Positions 9,651 to 19,029 of a DNA stretch of 64,000 nt are shown here, one piece after another. Source of the stretch: Pseudomonas phenolilytica (lineage in GTDB: Bacteria > Pseudomonadota > Gammaproteobacteria > Pseudomonadales > Pseudomonadaceae). How positions within the stretch are numbered: the first letter of the stretch is position 1; the number at the start of each line of letters is the position of its first letter. The stretch is taken from assembly GCF_021432765.1 (NCBI RefSeq), contig NZ_CP058908.1:3620001-3684000 (forward strand), in the 5' to 3' direction. The position numbers and the translations under genes were made by a program. The notes beneath the pieces are model-generated. The model had not been told where the DNA came from, did not search any database, and saw nothing but the letters and a program-made list of their open reading frames with translations.

Positions 9651-10988
9651 TCAGGCGCAATCCAGCGGCTGCTGGCGGCGGCGCGCCTTGATCAGGTACA
9701 TGCGGTCGTCGGCCTGCTTGAGCAGTTGCGCCTCGGCCTCGCCGTCCTCGGGGTAATGCGCGATGCCGATGCTCAGGCCAGCAACCAGCTGGTGGCCGAC
9801 CAGATCCACCGGCTGCTCGAACGCCGCGCGAATCTTGTCGACGACCCGCTCGGCGTCCGCCGGATGCGCGATGCTTTCCAGCAACACCACGAACTCGTCG
9901 CCGCCCAGCCGGGCGACCGTATCGCTGTCGCGCACACAGTGCACCAGCCGCTCGGCGACCGCCCGCAGCAGATGATCGCCGGCACTGTGGCCGAAGCTGT
10001 CGTTGACCTGCTTGAAACGATCCAGATCGATGTAGAGCAAGGCGAACCGTCCACCGTTGCGCCGCACCCGTGCCAGCGCTGTGCCCAGGCGGTCGGCGAA
10101 ACAGGCACGATTCGGCACGCCGGTCAGTTCATCGTACTGGGCCATGCGCTGCAGGCGTGCGTACAGCTGTTTGCGCTCGATGGCGGTGACCACCTGGGTG
10201 GACACGAACTGCAACAGCTCCTGGTCTTTCTCGGTGTACGGCACGCCTTTGCTCTTCAGCAGCAGCGCGCCGATCACGCCTTCGCGCGAGTTGAGCGGCA
10301 CGCCCAGCCAGCACGCCGCATCGGCGCTGTTCAACGGCAGCACCAGCATCGGCACCGATTGCGCATTGAAGCGCAGCGGCTGGCCGCCATGCAGCACGGA
10401 AAAACACAGGGAAGCCACCGGCTCCGGCGGTGGGGCCAGCGAATCGGGCGCGAGCGCCTGGTAGGGGTAGCCCAATTCGCCGCTGGCGGAATCACGAATG
10501 GCAACGATGAAATCGTCGACCGGCAGTAGCTGGGCCACGGTCAGGTGGATCTGCTGATACAGCGCGGCAAGGTCCTTGGCCGCGTGTGCCGCTTCGGAGA
10601 TCGAATAGAGCGCCGCCTGCATCGCTTCGGACTGCTTGCGCCGGGTGATGTCCCGCGCCACGCCGATGCGCAGCTTGTTGTCGGTCGACCAGCAGGCCGA
10701 CCACATGATGTGCACGACCGTGCCGTCCTTGCGCACGTAGCGGTTCTCGAAATGCAGCAGCGGCTGGCCGACCATCACCTCCTCCGCCGCGGCCAAAGTA
10801 CGCGCTCGATCCTCGGGATAGACCATCTCGATCATCCGCTTGCCGAGCATCTCCTCCGGCGTATAGCCGAAGATGCGCTCGCAGGCCGCGCTGACGAAAA
10901 CGAAATTGCCCTGCGCATCGACGACGCAGATGGCGTCGAGCAACAGATCGATGACACTTGCCAGCGGCGCGTAGTTTTCCGTTTTCAT
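9651..10988 (-). CDS. PAS-GAF-GGDEF diguanylate cyclase
   Basis: A soluble 445-residue signalling protein. An N-terminal PAS/PAC domain (about 10-125, with FGYTPEEMLGKRM) is followed by a GAF-like domain (about 145-280) and a GGDEF domain. The catalytic loop RLGGDEF is intact, and an RxxD product-inhibition site (RDSD) lies exactly five residues before it, so c-di-GMP synthesis with feedback control is expected. No EAL domain is present. A longer TTG-initiated frame exists, but MKTENYAPL at 10988 is the most natural start. The input signal is unknown. Confidence 0.9.
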   Translation of the reverse strand: MKTENYAPLASVIDLLLDAICVVDAQGNFVFVSAACERIFGYTPEEMLGKRMIEMVYPEDRARTLAAAEEVMVGQPLLHFENRYVRKDGTVVHIMWSACWSTDNKLRIGVARDITRRKQSEAMQAALYSISEAAHAAKDLAALYQQIHLTVAQLLPVDDFIVAIRDSASGELGYPYQALAPDSLAPPPEPVASLCFSVLHGGQPLRFNAQSVPMLVLPLNSADAACWLGVPLNSREGVIGALLLKSKGVPYTEKDQELLQFVSTQVVTAIERKQLYARLQRMAQYDELTGVPNRACFADRLGTALARVRRNGGRFALLYIDLDRFKQVNDSFGHSAGDHLLRAVAERLVHCVRDSDTVARLGGDEFVVLLESIAHPADAERVVDKIRAAFEQPVDLVGHQLVAGLSIGIAHYPEDGEAEAQLLKQADDRMYLIKARRRQQPLDCA

Positions 10989-11136
10989 CGCGGCAGACCT
11001 GCTTCGGCTCTTCGGCACGATTAGCCAATCAGACTGTGACGCAGTCTTCACGTTTGGCACATCATGGCTTAATCCGCCTGGCAACGCATTGCCTAAATGG
11101 AGGTTGTTCGTGAGGTTTTTTTACCGCGTCTCGCCT

Positions 11137-11940
11137 TCACTGAATCCAGCGTGGATAAAAGCCCAGCGCGGCTTGCGCAGCGGCCTCCGTCAGCGGCGCA
11201 ACGGCCGCTGCCGCCTCAGGTCGCTGCGCAGATTGACCGTCGCCACGGAAGAAGAAGCGGCGTCCGTCGGCCAGCGTCAGGAAAATTCCAAGCGCGCCAT
11301 GCCCTTCCAGCGGCACCAGCACCAGCGCACCGTCACCGAACAGGTCCAGACTCCGCGCATAGCCAAGATACGGTCCGGACTCGAACTGCAGCGTCTGCCA
11401 GCGGACCGCATGGCGGAACTGGCTCGGCAACACCGCAGGCGGTGTCGCGGCCCGCAGGTAGCGCAGACTGCCCGCACTGGCCGCGACAGGCACCTCCGGA
11501 TAATCGGCTAGCCCCGACGCGTGCTCCCAGCGCACGCAGCCGAGCAGAATGCGATCGACCGTCAGACCGTCACGCTCGAGCTGGTCGCGTACCGCATGTA
11601 CCTCACCGTAATGCTTGAGGCGCCACGGCACCTCGGCATCCACCTGGGCATCGATCTGGCGCCCCAGCCCGGTGCCGAACAGCAAGCGGGTCTGGCCATG
11701 CTCGATGAGAATCGCCAGGTGGTTCACCGGCGGCGATTGCTGCCAGCCGCCGCGGCGCCAGGAATATTCGCTTCGGCTGTCGCTCTGCGCTGTCTTGACC
11801 AGGCTGAAGCGCACCCCGTCGGCAGCCGCCGCGCTGCCTACCAGACCGAGCATGAGCACCGCGAGTAGCCCCAGCAGCCGTGCCGCCCCGGTTGACGACC
11901 GGAAACGCTTGGCGGGCGCCCGGCCGTTTCGCGCGAACAT
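11137..11940 (-). CDS. MBL-fold (metallo-beta-lactamase-like) secreted protein with altered metal motif
   Basis: A 267-residue protein with an N-terminal signal peptide or anchor (residues about 15-40, ending AAAADG). The body follows the lactonase-like metallo-beta-lactamase fold: an early strand region VNHLAILIEHGQTRLLFGTG, then the segment where HxHxDH is expected, and a late GHGALGIFLTLADGRRFF-RGD block. The canonical zinc motif is replaced by CVRWEHASG, so three of its four ligands are missing. It is probably catalytically dead or repurposed. It starts four bases downstream of the GST stop codon. Confidence 0.7.
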   Translation of the reverse strand: MFARNGRAPAKRFRSSTGAARLLGLLAVLMLGLVGSAAAADGVRFSLVKTAQSDSRSEYSWRRGGWQQSPPVNHLAILIEHGQTRLLFGTGLGRQIDAQVDAEVPWRLKHYGEVHAVRDQLERDGLTVDRILLGCVRWEHASGLADYPEVPVAASAGSLRYLRAATPPAVLPSQFRHAVRWQTLQFESGPYLGYARSLDLFGDGALVLVPLEGHGALGIFLTLADGRRFFFRGDGQSAQRPEAAAAVAPLTEAAAQAALGFYPRWIQ

Positions 11941-11944
11941 GGCC

Positions 11945-12541
11945 TTACAACCCAGGCATGCCGACATAGCCGGGCAGCGCGCGGATGCGGGCGAACCAGG
12001 CTTGCAGCGCCGGATATTGGCTGAGGTCCAGATCGCCGTCGCCGCCCAGCGCGACATTGGGATACACGGCGATGTCGGCAATGGTCGGCTGCGCCGTTTC
12101 CGCGAGCCAGTCGTGCACGGCCAGATGCCGTTCGAGGACGCGCAACGCGCTCAGCGCGCGGGCCTGCGCCAGCTCCGCATCAATCGGCATGCCGAACAGC
12201 TTGCCCACCCGCACCGTGGCCGGGCCGTGCTGCGTTTCATTGGCGGCGAAGCTCAGCCAGCCGGCGATCCGACCCTGCGTTTCGGCCTCCAGCGGGTACC
12301 AGCACTCATCGGCATAACGCCGCGCCAGGTAGACCAGGATCGCCTGCGAATCGCCCAGGCGGAACTCGCCATCTTCCAGCGCAGGCACCTGCCCGCGCGG
12401 ATTGATGGCGCGAAACGCCGGCTGCTTCTGCTCGCCCTTCAGCAGGTCGACCGGGAGCAGCTCGACAGGCTGGCCGATCAGGCTGAGAAACAGACGCACC
12501 TTGTGGCAATTGCCGGACAGCGTCATGTCGTGGAGTTTCAT
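11945..12541 (-). CDS. Glutathione S-transferase family protein
   Basis: A 198-residue cytosolic GST-fold protein. The thioredoxin-like N-domain starts MKLHDMTLSGNCHKVRLFLSL and contains the cis-proline region GQVPALEDGEFRLGDSQAI; an all-helical C-domain follows. The ATG at 12541 starts the conserved domain; the longer frame would run through the divergent promoter. It is divergent from a TetR repressor with a palindrome between them, so it is probably that repressor's main target. Likely role: detoxification of an electrophile; substrate unknown. Confidence 0.9.
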   Translation of the reverse strand: MKLHDMTLSGNCHKVRLFLSLIGQPVELLPVDLLKGEQKQPAFRAINPRGQVPALEDGEFRLGDSQAILVYLARRYADECWYPLEAETQGRIAGWLSFAANETQHGPATVRVGKLFGMPIDAELAQARALSALRVLERHLAVHDWLAETAQPTIADIAVYPNVALGGDGDLDLSQYPALQAWFARIRALPGYVGMPGL

Positions 12542-12578
12542 GGTCACACCCTCGTGGTTGTTGTGCACTGGATAATAG

Positions 12579-12592
12579 ACAGACCTGTCTGT
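12579..12592. promoter_or_regulatory. Perfect inverted repeat, probable TetR operator
   Basis: ACAGAC-CT-GTCTGT is a perfect palindrome between the divergent GST and TetR genes, 38 bases upstream of the GST start codon. Position, symmetry and size fit a TetR-family operator controlling GST and the regulator itself. Binding is inferred. Confidence 0.65.
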
Positions 12593-12680
12593 ACACTTCA
12601 AGCGCAAAGATGACCAACGGACGGCAACTGGAGCGCGCGGCGAACGCTCGCGCATAATGGCCGTTCCGAAGGAGGCACTC

Positions 12681-13253
12681 ATGGCATCGAACAAGCGCGA
12701 CCAGCTGCTCAGCACCGCCGAAGACCTGTTCTATCGCGACGGCTATCACGCCACGGGCATCGACCGGATTCTGGCCGAATCCGGCGTGGCCAAGATGACC
12801 CTGTACAAGCACTTCAAATCCAAGGATGAGCTGATCGTCGCCGTGCTCGACGCGCGCCACGAGGCGATGCTCGCGCGCCTGCGGGAAAGGGCCGCGAAGC
12901 TGCCGCCGCGCGCGGCGCTGCTGGGAATATTCGACGGCCTGCACGGCATGATCCACGGCGACGGGCGCTTCTGCGGCTGCCTGTTCGTTAACGCCGCTGC
13001 GGAGTATCACGACCGCGATCACCCCATTCATCGGCGCTCGGCCGCCTACAAGGCCGAGCTGCAGACCTACCTGCGCGAGCTGCTGGAGCGCCTTGATGCA
13101 CCGGCGCCCGCGCAGCTTGCGCGCCAGCTGCAGTACCTGCTCGAAGGGGCGCTGAGCATGGCGCACATCGAAGGCCCTGGCGACCAGGCACGGGACGCCC
13201 GGGCGGCGGCCGAGCAACTGCTCGCGGCCGCCGGCATCCGCGCATCCGACTGA
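12681..13253 (+). CDS. TetR/AcrR family transcriptional regulator
   Basis: A 190-residue repressor. The N-terminal helix-turn-helix (about 8-52) reads YHATGIDRILAESGVAKMTLYKHFKSKDEL, typical TetR; the C-terminal half is the ligand domain, with a cysteine pair in GRFCGCLF that could sense electrophiles. The ATG at 12681 has a strong AAGGAGG; an in-frame ATG at 12657 lacks one. Divergent from the GST gene, it probably represses it through the palindrome at 12579-12592. It ends two bases before the convergent RND gene. Confidence 0.92.
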   Translation: MASNKRDQLLSTAEDLFYRDGYHATGIDRILAESGVAKMTLYKHFKSKDELIVAVLDARHEAMLARLRERAAKLPPRAALLGIFDGLHGMIHGDGRFCGCLFVNAAAEYHDRDHPIHRRSAAYKAELQTYLRELLERLDAPAPAQLARQLQYLLEGALSMAHIEGPGDQARDARAAAEQLLAAAGIRASD

Positions 13254-13254
13254 A

Positions 13255-16200
13255 TCAGGCGGGCTTGGCTTCCGACTCGCGCACGCGGAACCACGCCGCG
13301 TAGAGCGCCGGCAGGAACAGCAGCGTCAGTGCTGTGGCGACGATCAGCCCGCCCATGATCGCCACCGCCATCGGCCCGAAGAAGATGCTGCGCGACAGCG
13401 GAATCATCGCCAGCACGGAGGCCAGCGCGGTCAGCACGATCGGCCGGAAGCGCCGCACGGTGGCGTCGATGATTGCGTTGAAGCGGTCGTGGCCGGCACC
13501 GATGTCCTGCTCGATCTGATCCACGAGGATCACTGAGTTGCGCATGATCATCCCCGACAGCGCGATGGTGCCGAGCATCGCGACGAAGCCGAACGGCTGA
13601 CGGAACAGCAACAGGAACAGCGTGACGCCGATGATGCCCAGCGGCGCGGTGAGGAACACCATCGCCGAGCGCGAGAAGCTCCTGAGCTGCACCATCAGCA
13701 GCGTCACCACCACCAGCACGAACAGCGGCAGGCCGGCGTTCACCGAACGCTGGCCACGCTCGGAATCCTCGACGGTACCGCCGACTTCCAGCAGATAGCC
13801 GCTGGGCAATTGCGCGCGGATATCCGCCAGCGTCGGCTCGATCTGCCGCACCAGCGAGGCCGGCTGCTGATCGCCATACACATCCGCACGCACCGTGACC
13901 GTCGGCAGGCGGTTGCGGTGCCAGATCACGCCCTCCTCGAAGCCGTACTCCAGCGTTGCCACCTGCGCCAGCGGCACGCTGCGGCCGCTGGCGGTGGGAA
14001 TGGCCAGGCTGGGCAGCATCGACAGTTCGAGGCGCTCACGCTCGGTGCCGCGCAGCAGGATCTCGATCAGCTCGTTGTCCTCGCGGAACTGGCTGACGCT
14101 GTTGCCGATGAAGGTGCGTCGCAGGAATTCCGACAGCTCGGCGGTGCTGACGCCCAGCGCGCGGGCGCGGTCCTGGTCGACATCGAGCAACACCTTCTTG
14201 CTCGGCTCTTGCCAGTCCAGGTGCACGTTGGCGACGTACGGATTTTCCGCGACCTTCGCCGCAACCTGCCGAGCGTGAGCGCGTACCACGTCGATGTGCT
14301 CGCCGGTGACGCGGAACTGCACCGGATAACCCACCGGCGGGCCGTTCTCCAGCCGCGTCACCCGCCCGCGCAGCGCGCTGAAGTCCTCGCGCAGGCGCTC
14401 GATCAGCCAGCCGCGCAGCTCCTCGCGCGCCTCGATGCTGTCGGCCAGCACGACGAACTGGGCGAAACTGGTCGCCGGCAGCTGCTGATCGAGCGGCAAG
14501 TAGAAGCGCGGCGAGCCGGTGCCAACGTAGGCCACGTAGTTATCGATCCCCGGGCGGTCCTTGAGCATCGTCTCCAGACGCCGGACCTCGGCCTCGGTGG
14601 CCTTCAGCGACGCGCCCTCGGCGAGCTTGAGGTCGACCATCAGCTCCAGCCGCCCGGACGCCGGAAAGAACTGCTGCGGCACCAGTCGGAACAGCGCTAC
14701 CGCCGCGACGAACGCCGCCAGCGTCAGCACGATCACCGTCTTACGCCGACGCACGCACAGCGCCACCACGCGTCGTACACGCTGGTAGAAGGCCGTCGAA
14801 TACGGGTCGTGGCCGTCGCTGCTACCGCCGTGCTTGCGCGCGGCACGCGCCGCGAGATCCGGCAACAGCTTGTCGCCAAGCAGCGGCACGAAGGTCACTG
14901 CGGCGATCCAGGAGGCGATCAGCGCGATGGTCACCACCTGGAAGATCGAGCGGGTGTATTCGCCGGTGCTGGAGTTGGCGGTGGCGATCGGCAGGAAGCC
15001 GGCGGCGGTGATCAGCGTGCCGGTCAGCATCGGGAACGCCGTACTGGTCCAGGCGAAGCTCGCGGCCTTGAGCCGGTCGTAGCCCTGCTCCATCTTGATC
15101 GCCATCATCTCCACCGCAATGATCGCGTCGTCCACCAGCAGGCCCAGCGCCAACACCAGCGCGCCGAGGGAAATCTTGTGCAGGCCGATGTCCAGGTAAT
15201 GCATGGTGGCGAAGGTCATCGCCAGCACCAGCGGAATCGACAGCGCCACCACCAGCCCGGTGCGCATGCCGAGCGAGAAGAAGCTCACCAGCAGAACGAT
15301 CGCCAGCGCCTCGATCAGTACCCGGACGAATTCGCCAACACCGGTCTTCACCGCTGCCGGCTGGTCGGAAACCTTGCGTAGCTGCATGCCGACCGGCAGC
15401 TCCTGCTGCAGACGGGCAAACTCCTGCTCCAGCGCCTCGCCGAGCATGAGAATGTCGCCCCCGGCCTTCATCGACACCGCCAGCCCCAGCGCCGGCTCGC
15501 CCATGAACCGCATGCGCGGCGCCGGCGGCTCGTTGAAACCGCGGCGAACCTCAGCCACGTCGCCAAGACGGAAGGTGCGACCCTCGAAACGGATGGGGAA
15601 ATCGCGAATCTGTTCGGCGGTGGTGAAATTGCCGCTGACCCGCAGCTGCACGCGCTCGCTGGGCGTTTCGACGAAGCCCGCCGCGCTCACCGCATTCTGC
15701 GCCTGCAGCGCCTGATGCACCGCTTCCAGCGGGACGCCGAGGGTCGCCAGCTTGACGTTGGACAGCTCGATCCAGATTTTCTCGTCCTGCAGGCCGATCA
15801 GCTCGACCTTGCCGACGCTCTTGACCCGCTGCAGCTGCAGCTGGATGCGGTCGGCGTAATCCTTGAGCACCGCGTAGTCGAAGCCCTTGCCGGTCAACGC
15901 GTAGATATTGCCGAAGGTGGTGCCGAACTCGTCGTTGAAGAACGGTCCCTGAATGCCCGCTGGCAGGGTGTGGCGGATGTCGCCGATCTTCTTGCGTAGC
16001 TGGTACCAGAGTTCGGGAATGTCCTTGGAACGCAGCGAGTCGCGCGCCACGAAGGTGACGTTGGACTCGCCGGGGCGCGAGAACGACACGATGCGCTCGT
16101 ACTCGCCGGTCTCCATCAGCTTCTTCTCGATGCGCTCGGTGACCTGGCGCGACACTTCCTCGGCGGTCGCGCCCGGCCACTGCGTCTGGATCACCATCGC

Positions 16201-16335
16201 CTTGAAGGTGAACGGCGGGTCTTCGCTCTGCCCCAGCTTGCCGTAGGACAGCACGCCGACGACGGCGACCAGCAGCATCAGGTAGACCACGACCTGGCGG
16301 TTGTGCAGCGCCCAGGCGGAAAGGTTGAAGCGCAT
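13255..16335 (-). CDS. RND efflux transporter, inner-membrane permease subunit
   Basis: A 1026-residue proton-driven multidrug exporter of the AcrB/MexB superfamily. It has the duplicated 12-helix architecture with two large periplasmic loops, and the proton-relay Asp pair in LLVDDAIIAVEMM of TM4. The C-terminal TM block (GIIGVTLFLLLF, MIMRNSVILVDQIEQD) is intact. It is six bases downstream of the adaptor gene, forming a two-gene operon without an outer-membrane factor, so it must borrow a TolC/OprM-type channel. Substrate unknown; the divergent TetR gene is the probable repressor. Confidence 0.93.
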   Translation of the reverse strand: MRFNLSAWALHNRQVVVYLMLLVAVVGVLSYGKLGQSEDPPFTFKAMVIQTQWPGATAEEVSRQVTERIEKKLMETGEYERIVSFSRPGESNVTFVARDSLRSKDIPELWYQLRKKIGDIRHTLPAGIQGPFFNDEFGTTFGNIYALTGKGFDYAVLKDYADRIQLQLQRVKSVGKVELIGLQDEKIWIELSNVKLATLGVPLEAVHQALQAQNAVSAAGFVETPSERVQLRVSGNFTTAEQIRDFPIRFEGRTFRLGDVAEVRRGFNEPPAPRMRFMGEPALGLAVSMKAGGDILMLGEALEQEFARLQQELPVGMQLRKVSDQPAAVKTGVGEFVRVLIEALAIVLLVSFFSLGMRTGLVVALSIPLVLAMTFATMHYLDIGLHKISLGALVLALGLLVDDAIIAVEMMAIKMEQGYDRLKAASFAWTSTAFPMLTGTLITAAGFLPIATANSSTGEYTRSIFQVVTIALIASWIAAVTFVPLLGDKLLPDLAARAARKHGGSSDGHDPYSTAFYQRVRRVVALCVRRRKTVIVLTLAAFVAAVALFRLVPQQFFPASGRLELMVDLKLAEGASLKATEAEVRRLETMLKDRPGIDNYVAYVGTGSPRFYLPLDQQLPATSFAQFVVLADSIEAREELRGWLIERLREDFSALRGRVTRLENGPPVGYPVQFRVTGEHIDVVRAHARQVAAKVAENPYVANVHLDWQEPSKKVLLDVDQDRARALGVSTAELSEFLRRTFIGNSVSQFREDNELIEILLRGTERERLELSMLPSLAIPTASGRSVPLAQVATLEYGFEEGVIWHRNRLPTVTVRADVYGDQQPASLVRQIEPTLADIRAQLPSGYLLEVGGTVEDSERGQRSVNAGLPLFVLVVVTLLMVQLRSFSRSAMVFLTAPLGIIGVTLFLLLFRQPFGFVAMLGTIALSGMIMRNSVILVDQIEQDIGAGHDRFNAIIDATVRRFRPIVLTALASVLAMIPLSRSIFFGPMAVAIMGGLIVATALTLLFLPALYAAWFRVRESEAKPA

Positions 16336-16341
16336 CGTGGC

Positions 16342-17442
16342 TTACTCCTGCGGGGCCAGCTCGACCGGGCGGTTGTCGCGATCGACCGGACGCACCGGCT
16401 GCCCTTCGCTGAGCAGCTGCACCCCGGCCATGACGATCCAGTCATCGGCCTGCAGCCCTTCAAGCACCGGCACCAGCCGCTCGCCATAGGGACCGGTGCG
16501 CACCGCCACCCGCTGCAGCGTCGAGTCGTGGCGCACACGCCAGACGAAGGCTTGCTCGCGTTCGGCGCTGATCGCCGACAGCGGCACGGCAAGCGGCACC
16601 TTCGCCGCGCGACGCACGGTCACCAGTGCGCTCTGGCCGAGGTCCGCCGGGACATCCTGATCGCTGAAGGCGACCCGCGCCGAATAGGTCCGGGTGTTCG
16701 GATCGGCCGCCGGCGACAGCTCGCGAATCTGACCGGCGTAGCGCCGCCCCGGTTGCGACCAGAGTTCGACCTCGACTTCCTGGCCGATGCGGTAACGCTC
16801 CAGCGCTTGCTCGGGCAGGTTGATCGCCACCTCGCGCTCACCGTCCGCGGCAAGGACGAATGCCGTCTGACCGGCGGCCACCACCTGGCCGACCTCGATG
16901 CTGCGGCGCGCGATGACGCCATCGCGCGAGGCGCGCAGCACCGCGTAATCGACCTGGTTGCTGGCCACGTCGAACTGCGCCTGCGCCTGCTGCAGACGCG
17001 CCGCGGCGGAACGGTAGGCATTGTCGGCGCTGTCGAATTGCGACTGGCTGACCAGCTGACGACCGAGCAGCGCCCGGTAGCGGTCATACTCCGCCTTGGC
17101 GACCCGCAGGTTGGCCTCGGCGGCCGTGACCTGGGCGCGCATGCCGTCCAGCTGCAGGCGCACGTCCTGCGGATCGAGCCGCGCCAGCGGCTGGTCCTTG
17201 CGCACACGGTCGCCCGCCTCGACCAGACGCTCGCTGACCTTGCCATCGATGCGGAACGCCAGCTCCGGCTCATAGCGCGCATGCACCTCGCCGGGGTAGC
17301 TTTCGCGCATCGCGCTGGCCGGCTGCGGCTGCACCACCAGCACCGGGCGCGGCGGTGGCGGCTCGGGCTCGCCGTTGCCGCAGGCGGCCAGCAGCAGAAC
17401 GCTCCCCAGCAGGGAGCCGATGGAGATGGCTTGTCGGAACAC
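16342..17442 (-). CDS. RND efflux periplasmic adaptor lipoprotein (membrane fusion protein)
   Basis: A 366-residue HlyD/MexA-type adaptor. I place the start at a GTG (17442) with AGAGGGAG upstream; it gives a lipoprotein signal peptide with lipobox LLAAC, whereas the longer frame adds an implausible tail. The order is biotinyl-lipoyl half motif, coiled-coil hairpin (about 90-160, Ala/Gln-rich), second lipoyl half, beta-barrel and membrane-proximal domain. It links the permease to an outer-membrane channel. First gene of the efflux operon, divergent from the tetR gene at 17538. Confidence 0.92.
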   Translation of the reverse strand: MFRQAISIGSLLGSVLLLAACGNGEPEPPPPRPVLVVQPQPASAMRESYPGEVHARYEPELAFRIDGKVSERLVEAGDRVRKDQPLARLDPQDVRLQLDGMRAQVTAAEANLRVAKAEYDRYRALLGRQLVSQSQFDSADNAYRSAAARLQQAQAQFDVASNQVDYAVLRASRDGVIARRSIEVGQVVAAGQTAFVLAADGEREVAINLPEQALERYRIGQEVEVELWSQPGRRYAGQIRELSPAADPNTRTYSARVAFSDQDVPADLGQSALVTVRRAAKVPLAVPLSAISAEREQAFVWRVRHDSTLQRVAVRTGPYGERLVPVLEGLQADDWIVMAGVQLLSEGQPVRPVDRDNRPVELAPQE

Positions 17443-17476
17443 GATGCAGACTCCCTCTGTCACGAGGCGGGCGGGA

Positions 17477-17495
17477 ATACTAAACTGCCGAGTAT
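17477..17495. promoter_or_regulatory. Inverted repeat between RND operon and tetR, possible operator
   Basis: ATACT-N9-AGTAT forms an inverted repeat in the short divergent region between the efflux adaptor and the TetR gene. It is in the right place for repressor binding, but the arms are short and could be chance. Confidence 0.4.
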
Positions 17496-17537
17496 AGTAA
17501 AAATAGCGAACCAGCCAGTCCACTATTAAAAGCGATC

Positions 17538-18179
17538 ATGATAGACAGCCATTCCCCCTCTCCCGGCCCCGGCCGACCAAAGGACCCGGCCAAGCGCGAG
17601 GCGATTCTCGCCGCGGCGCAGGTGCTGTTTCTCGCCAAGGGTTACGAGGGCAGCAGCATGGACGCCATCGCCAGCGAAGCCGGAGTTTCCAAGCTCACGC
17701 TGTACAGCCACTTCAAGGACAAGGAGGCGCTGTTCTGTGCGGCCGTGAAGGCGACCTGCGAAACTCGGCTGCCGCGCCGCCTGTTCCAGCTTGCGGATGA
17801 CTGCCGGATCGACGCGGCGCTGCTGGCCATCGGCCTGGCCTTCAACGCGTTGGTCAACAGCCCGGAGTCGATCGGCCTGCATCGGGTGATGGTGGGAATG
17901 GCCACGCAGAATCCGGCGCTGGTGCGGATGTTCTTCGACGCCGGTCCGCAGCAGCTGCTGTGCGATCTGCAGCAGATGTTCGCCGAGGCCGACGCGCGCG
18001 GTCTGCTGACGATCGCCGAACCGCTGCGCGCGGCCGAACACTTCTGTTCGCTGATCAAGGGTGCCCGGCACTTCCGCCTGCTGATCGGCTACGTCGAAGC
18101 CACCGATGCCGACGCGGCGTCGGACGAGGCGCATGTGCACGACGTGGTCGCGACGTTCCTGCGCGCGTACGGCCGCTGA
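17538..18179 (+). CDS. TetR/AcrR family regulator, probable repressor of the RND operon
   Basis: A 213-residue TetR protein. The N-terminal HTH (about 20-65) contains YEGSSMDAIASEAGVSKLTL and LYSHFKDKEALF; the C-terminal domain resembles the AcrR/TetR C-terminal family common with efflux genes. It is divergent from the RND adaptor with fewer than 100 bases between start codons, the classic efflux repressor arrangement. No strong Shine-Dalgarno is visible before the ATG. It ends four bases before the convergent rsmJ stop codon. Confidence 0.9.
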   Translation: MIDSHSPSPGPGRPKDPAKREAILAAAQVLFLAKGYEGSSMDAIASEAGVSKLTLYSHFKDKEALFCAAVKATCETRLPRRLFQLADDCRIDAALLAIGLAFNALVNSPESIGLHRVMVGMATQNPALVRMFFDAGPQQLLCDLQQMFAEADARGLLTIAEPLRAAEHFCSLIKGARHFRLLIGYVEATDADAASDEAHVHDVVATFLRAYGR

Positions 18180-18182
18180 CGC

Positions 18183-18956
18183 TCAGCCCTGCAGTTTCTT
18201 TTTCGGGTAGATGTCGTAGCGGCTGGACTTGCCTTCCAGGCTATAGCCCGGCTTGGCGCCCTCGATGGTCGGCGCCTTGCGCGGGCGCTTGACCACTACC
18301 CGGTGGCTGGCCAGTTCCAGCGCGGCCGCCAGCAACGCCGGCGCATCGAGATCGTCGCCGACGAAGGGCCGAAACAGGCGCATCTCCTTCTTCACCAGCG
18401 CGCTCTTGTCGCGGTGCGGGAACATCGGATCGAGATAGATGACCTGCGGCGGCTCGCCCGTCCACTGGCGCATCAGCTCGATGGCGTTGCCCTGGCGCAG
18501 GATCATCCGCGCGGCGATCGGCGCGACTTCGCTGTCCTGCGCGGCGCGGGTGAGGCCATCCTCGAGCAGCGCGGCAATTAGCGGCTGACGCTCGATCAGC
18601 TCCACCGTGCAACCCAGGGTCGCCAGCACGAAGGCATCGCGCCCAAGGCCCGCGGTCGCATCCAGCACGCGCGGACGCACGCCCGGCTGCACGCCGACCG
18701 CCTTGGCGATCATCTGCCCGCTGCCGCCGCCGAACTGCCGGCGATGCGCCGCGGCGCCCTCGACGAAATCCACGCGCACCGGGCCGGGCGCCTGAGCTTC
18801 GAGCGCCTGCAGCTGCAATCCCGCCTCACCGAACTGCAAGGCGAACCCGGCGGCCTCGTCGTGCTCAGGCAGGTCAAGACGGAGGGCCCAGTCATGCGCT
18901 GCCGCCGCAAACGAGGGCGCGAGCGGTTCGACACGAACACGGGGATGATCAGGCAT
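18183..18956 (-). CDS. rsmJ: 16S rRNA (guanine1516-N2)-methyltransferase
   Basis: A 257-residue SAM-dependent methyltransferase modifying G1516 of 16S rRNA. The SAM-binding motif [19 protein letters not shown], the acidic end of motif II (ELIERQP) and the catalytic-type LDPMFP are visible; the C-terminus [17 protein letters not shown] is typical of RsmJ (YhiQ). The reading frame runs on upstream, but the conserved protein starts at [12 protein letters not shown] (18956). The upstream extensin-like gene is on the same strand, 73 bases away. Confidence 0.92.
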   Translation of the reverse strand: MPDHPRVRVEPLAPSFAAAAHDWALRLDLPEHDEAAGFALQFGEAGLQLQALEAQAPGPVRVDFVEGAAAHRRQFGGGSGQMIAKAVGVQPGVRPRVLDATAGLGRDAFVLATLGCTVELIERQPLIAALLEDGLTRAAQDSEVAPIAARMILRQGNAIELMRQWTGEPPQVIYLDPMFPHRDKSALVKKEMRLFRPFVGDDLDAPALLAAALELASHRVVVKRPRKAPTIEGAKPGYSLEGKSSRYDIYPKKKLQG

Positions 18957-19029
18957 GGTGGACTCGCTGCGCGACACGAAAAGGCGGCGCATTGTGCCAG
19001 AGCGCCGACGAGGCGCCCATGCCGGTGGC

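Noticed and set aside
13810..15381. 523-codon forward frame inside the RND permease gene
   Set aside because: Antisense shadow of an intact 1026-residue transporter.
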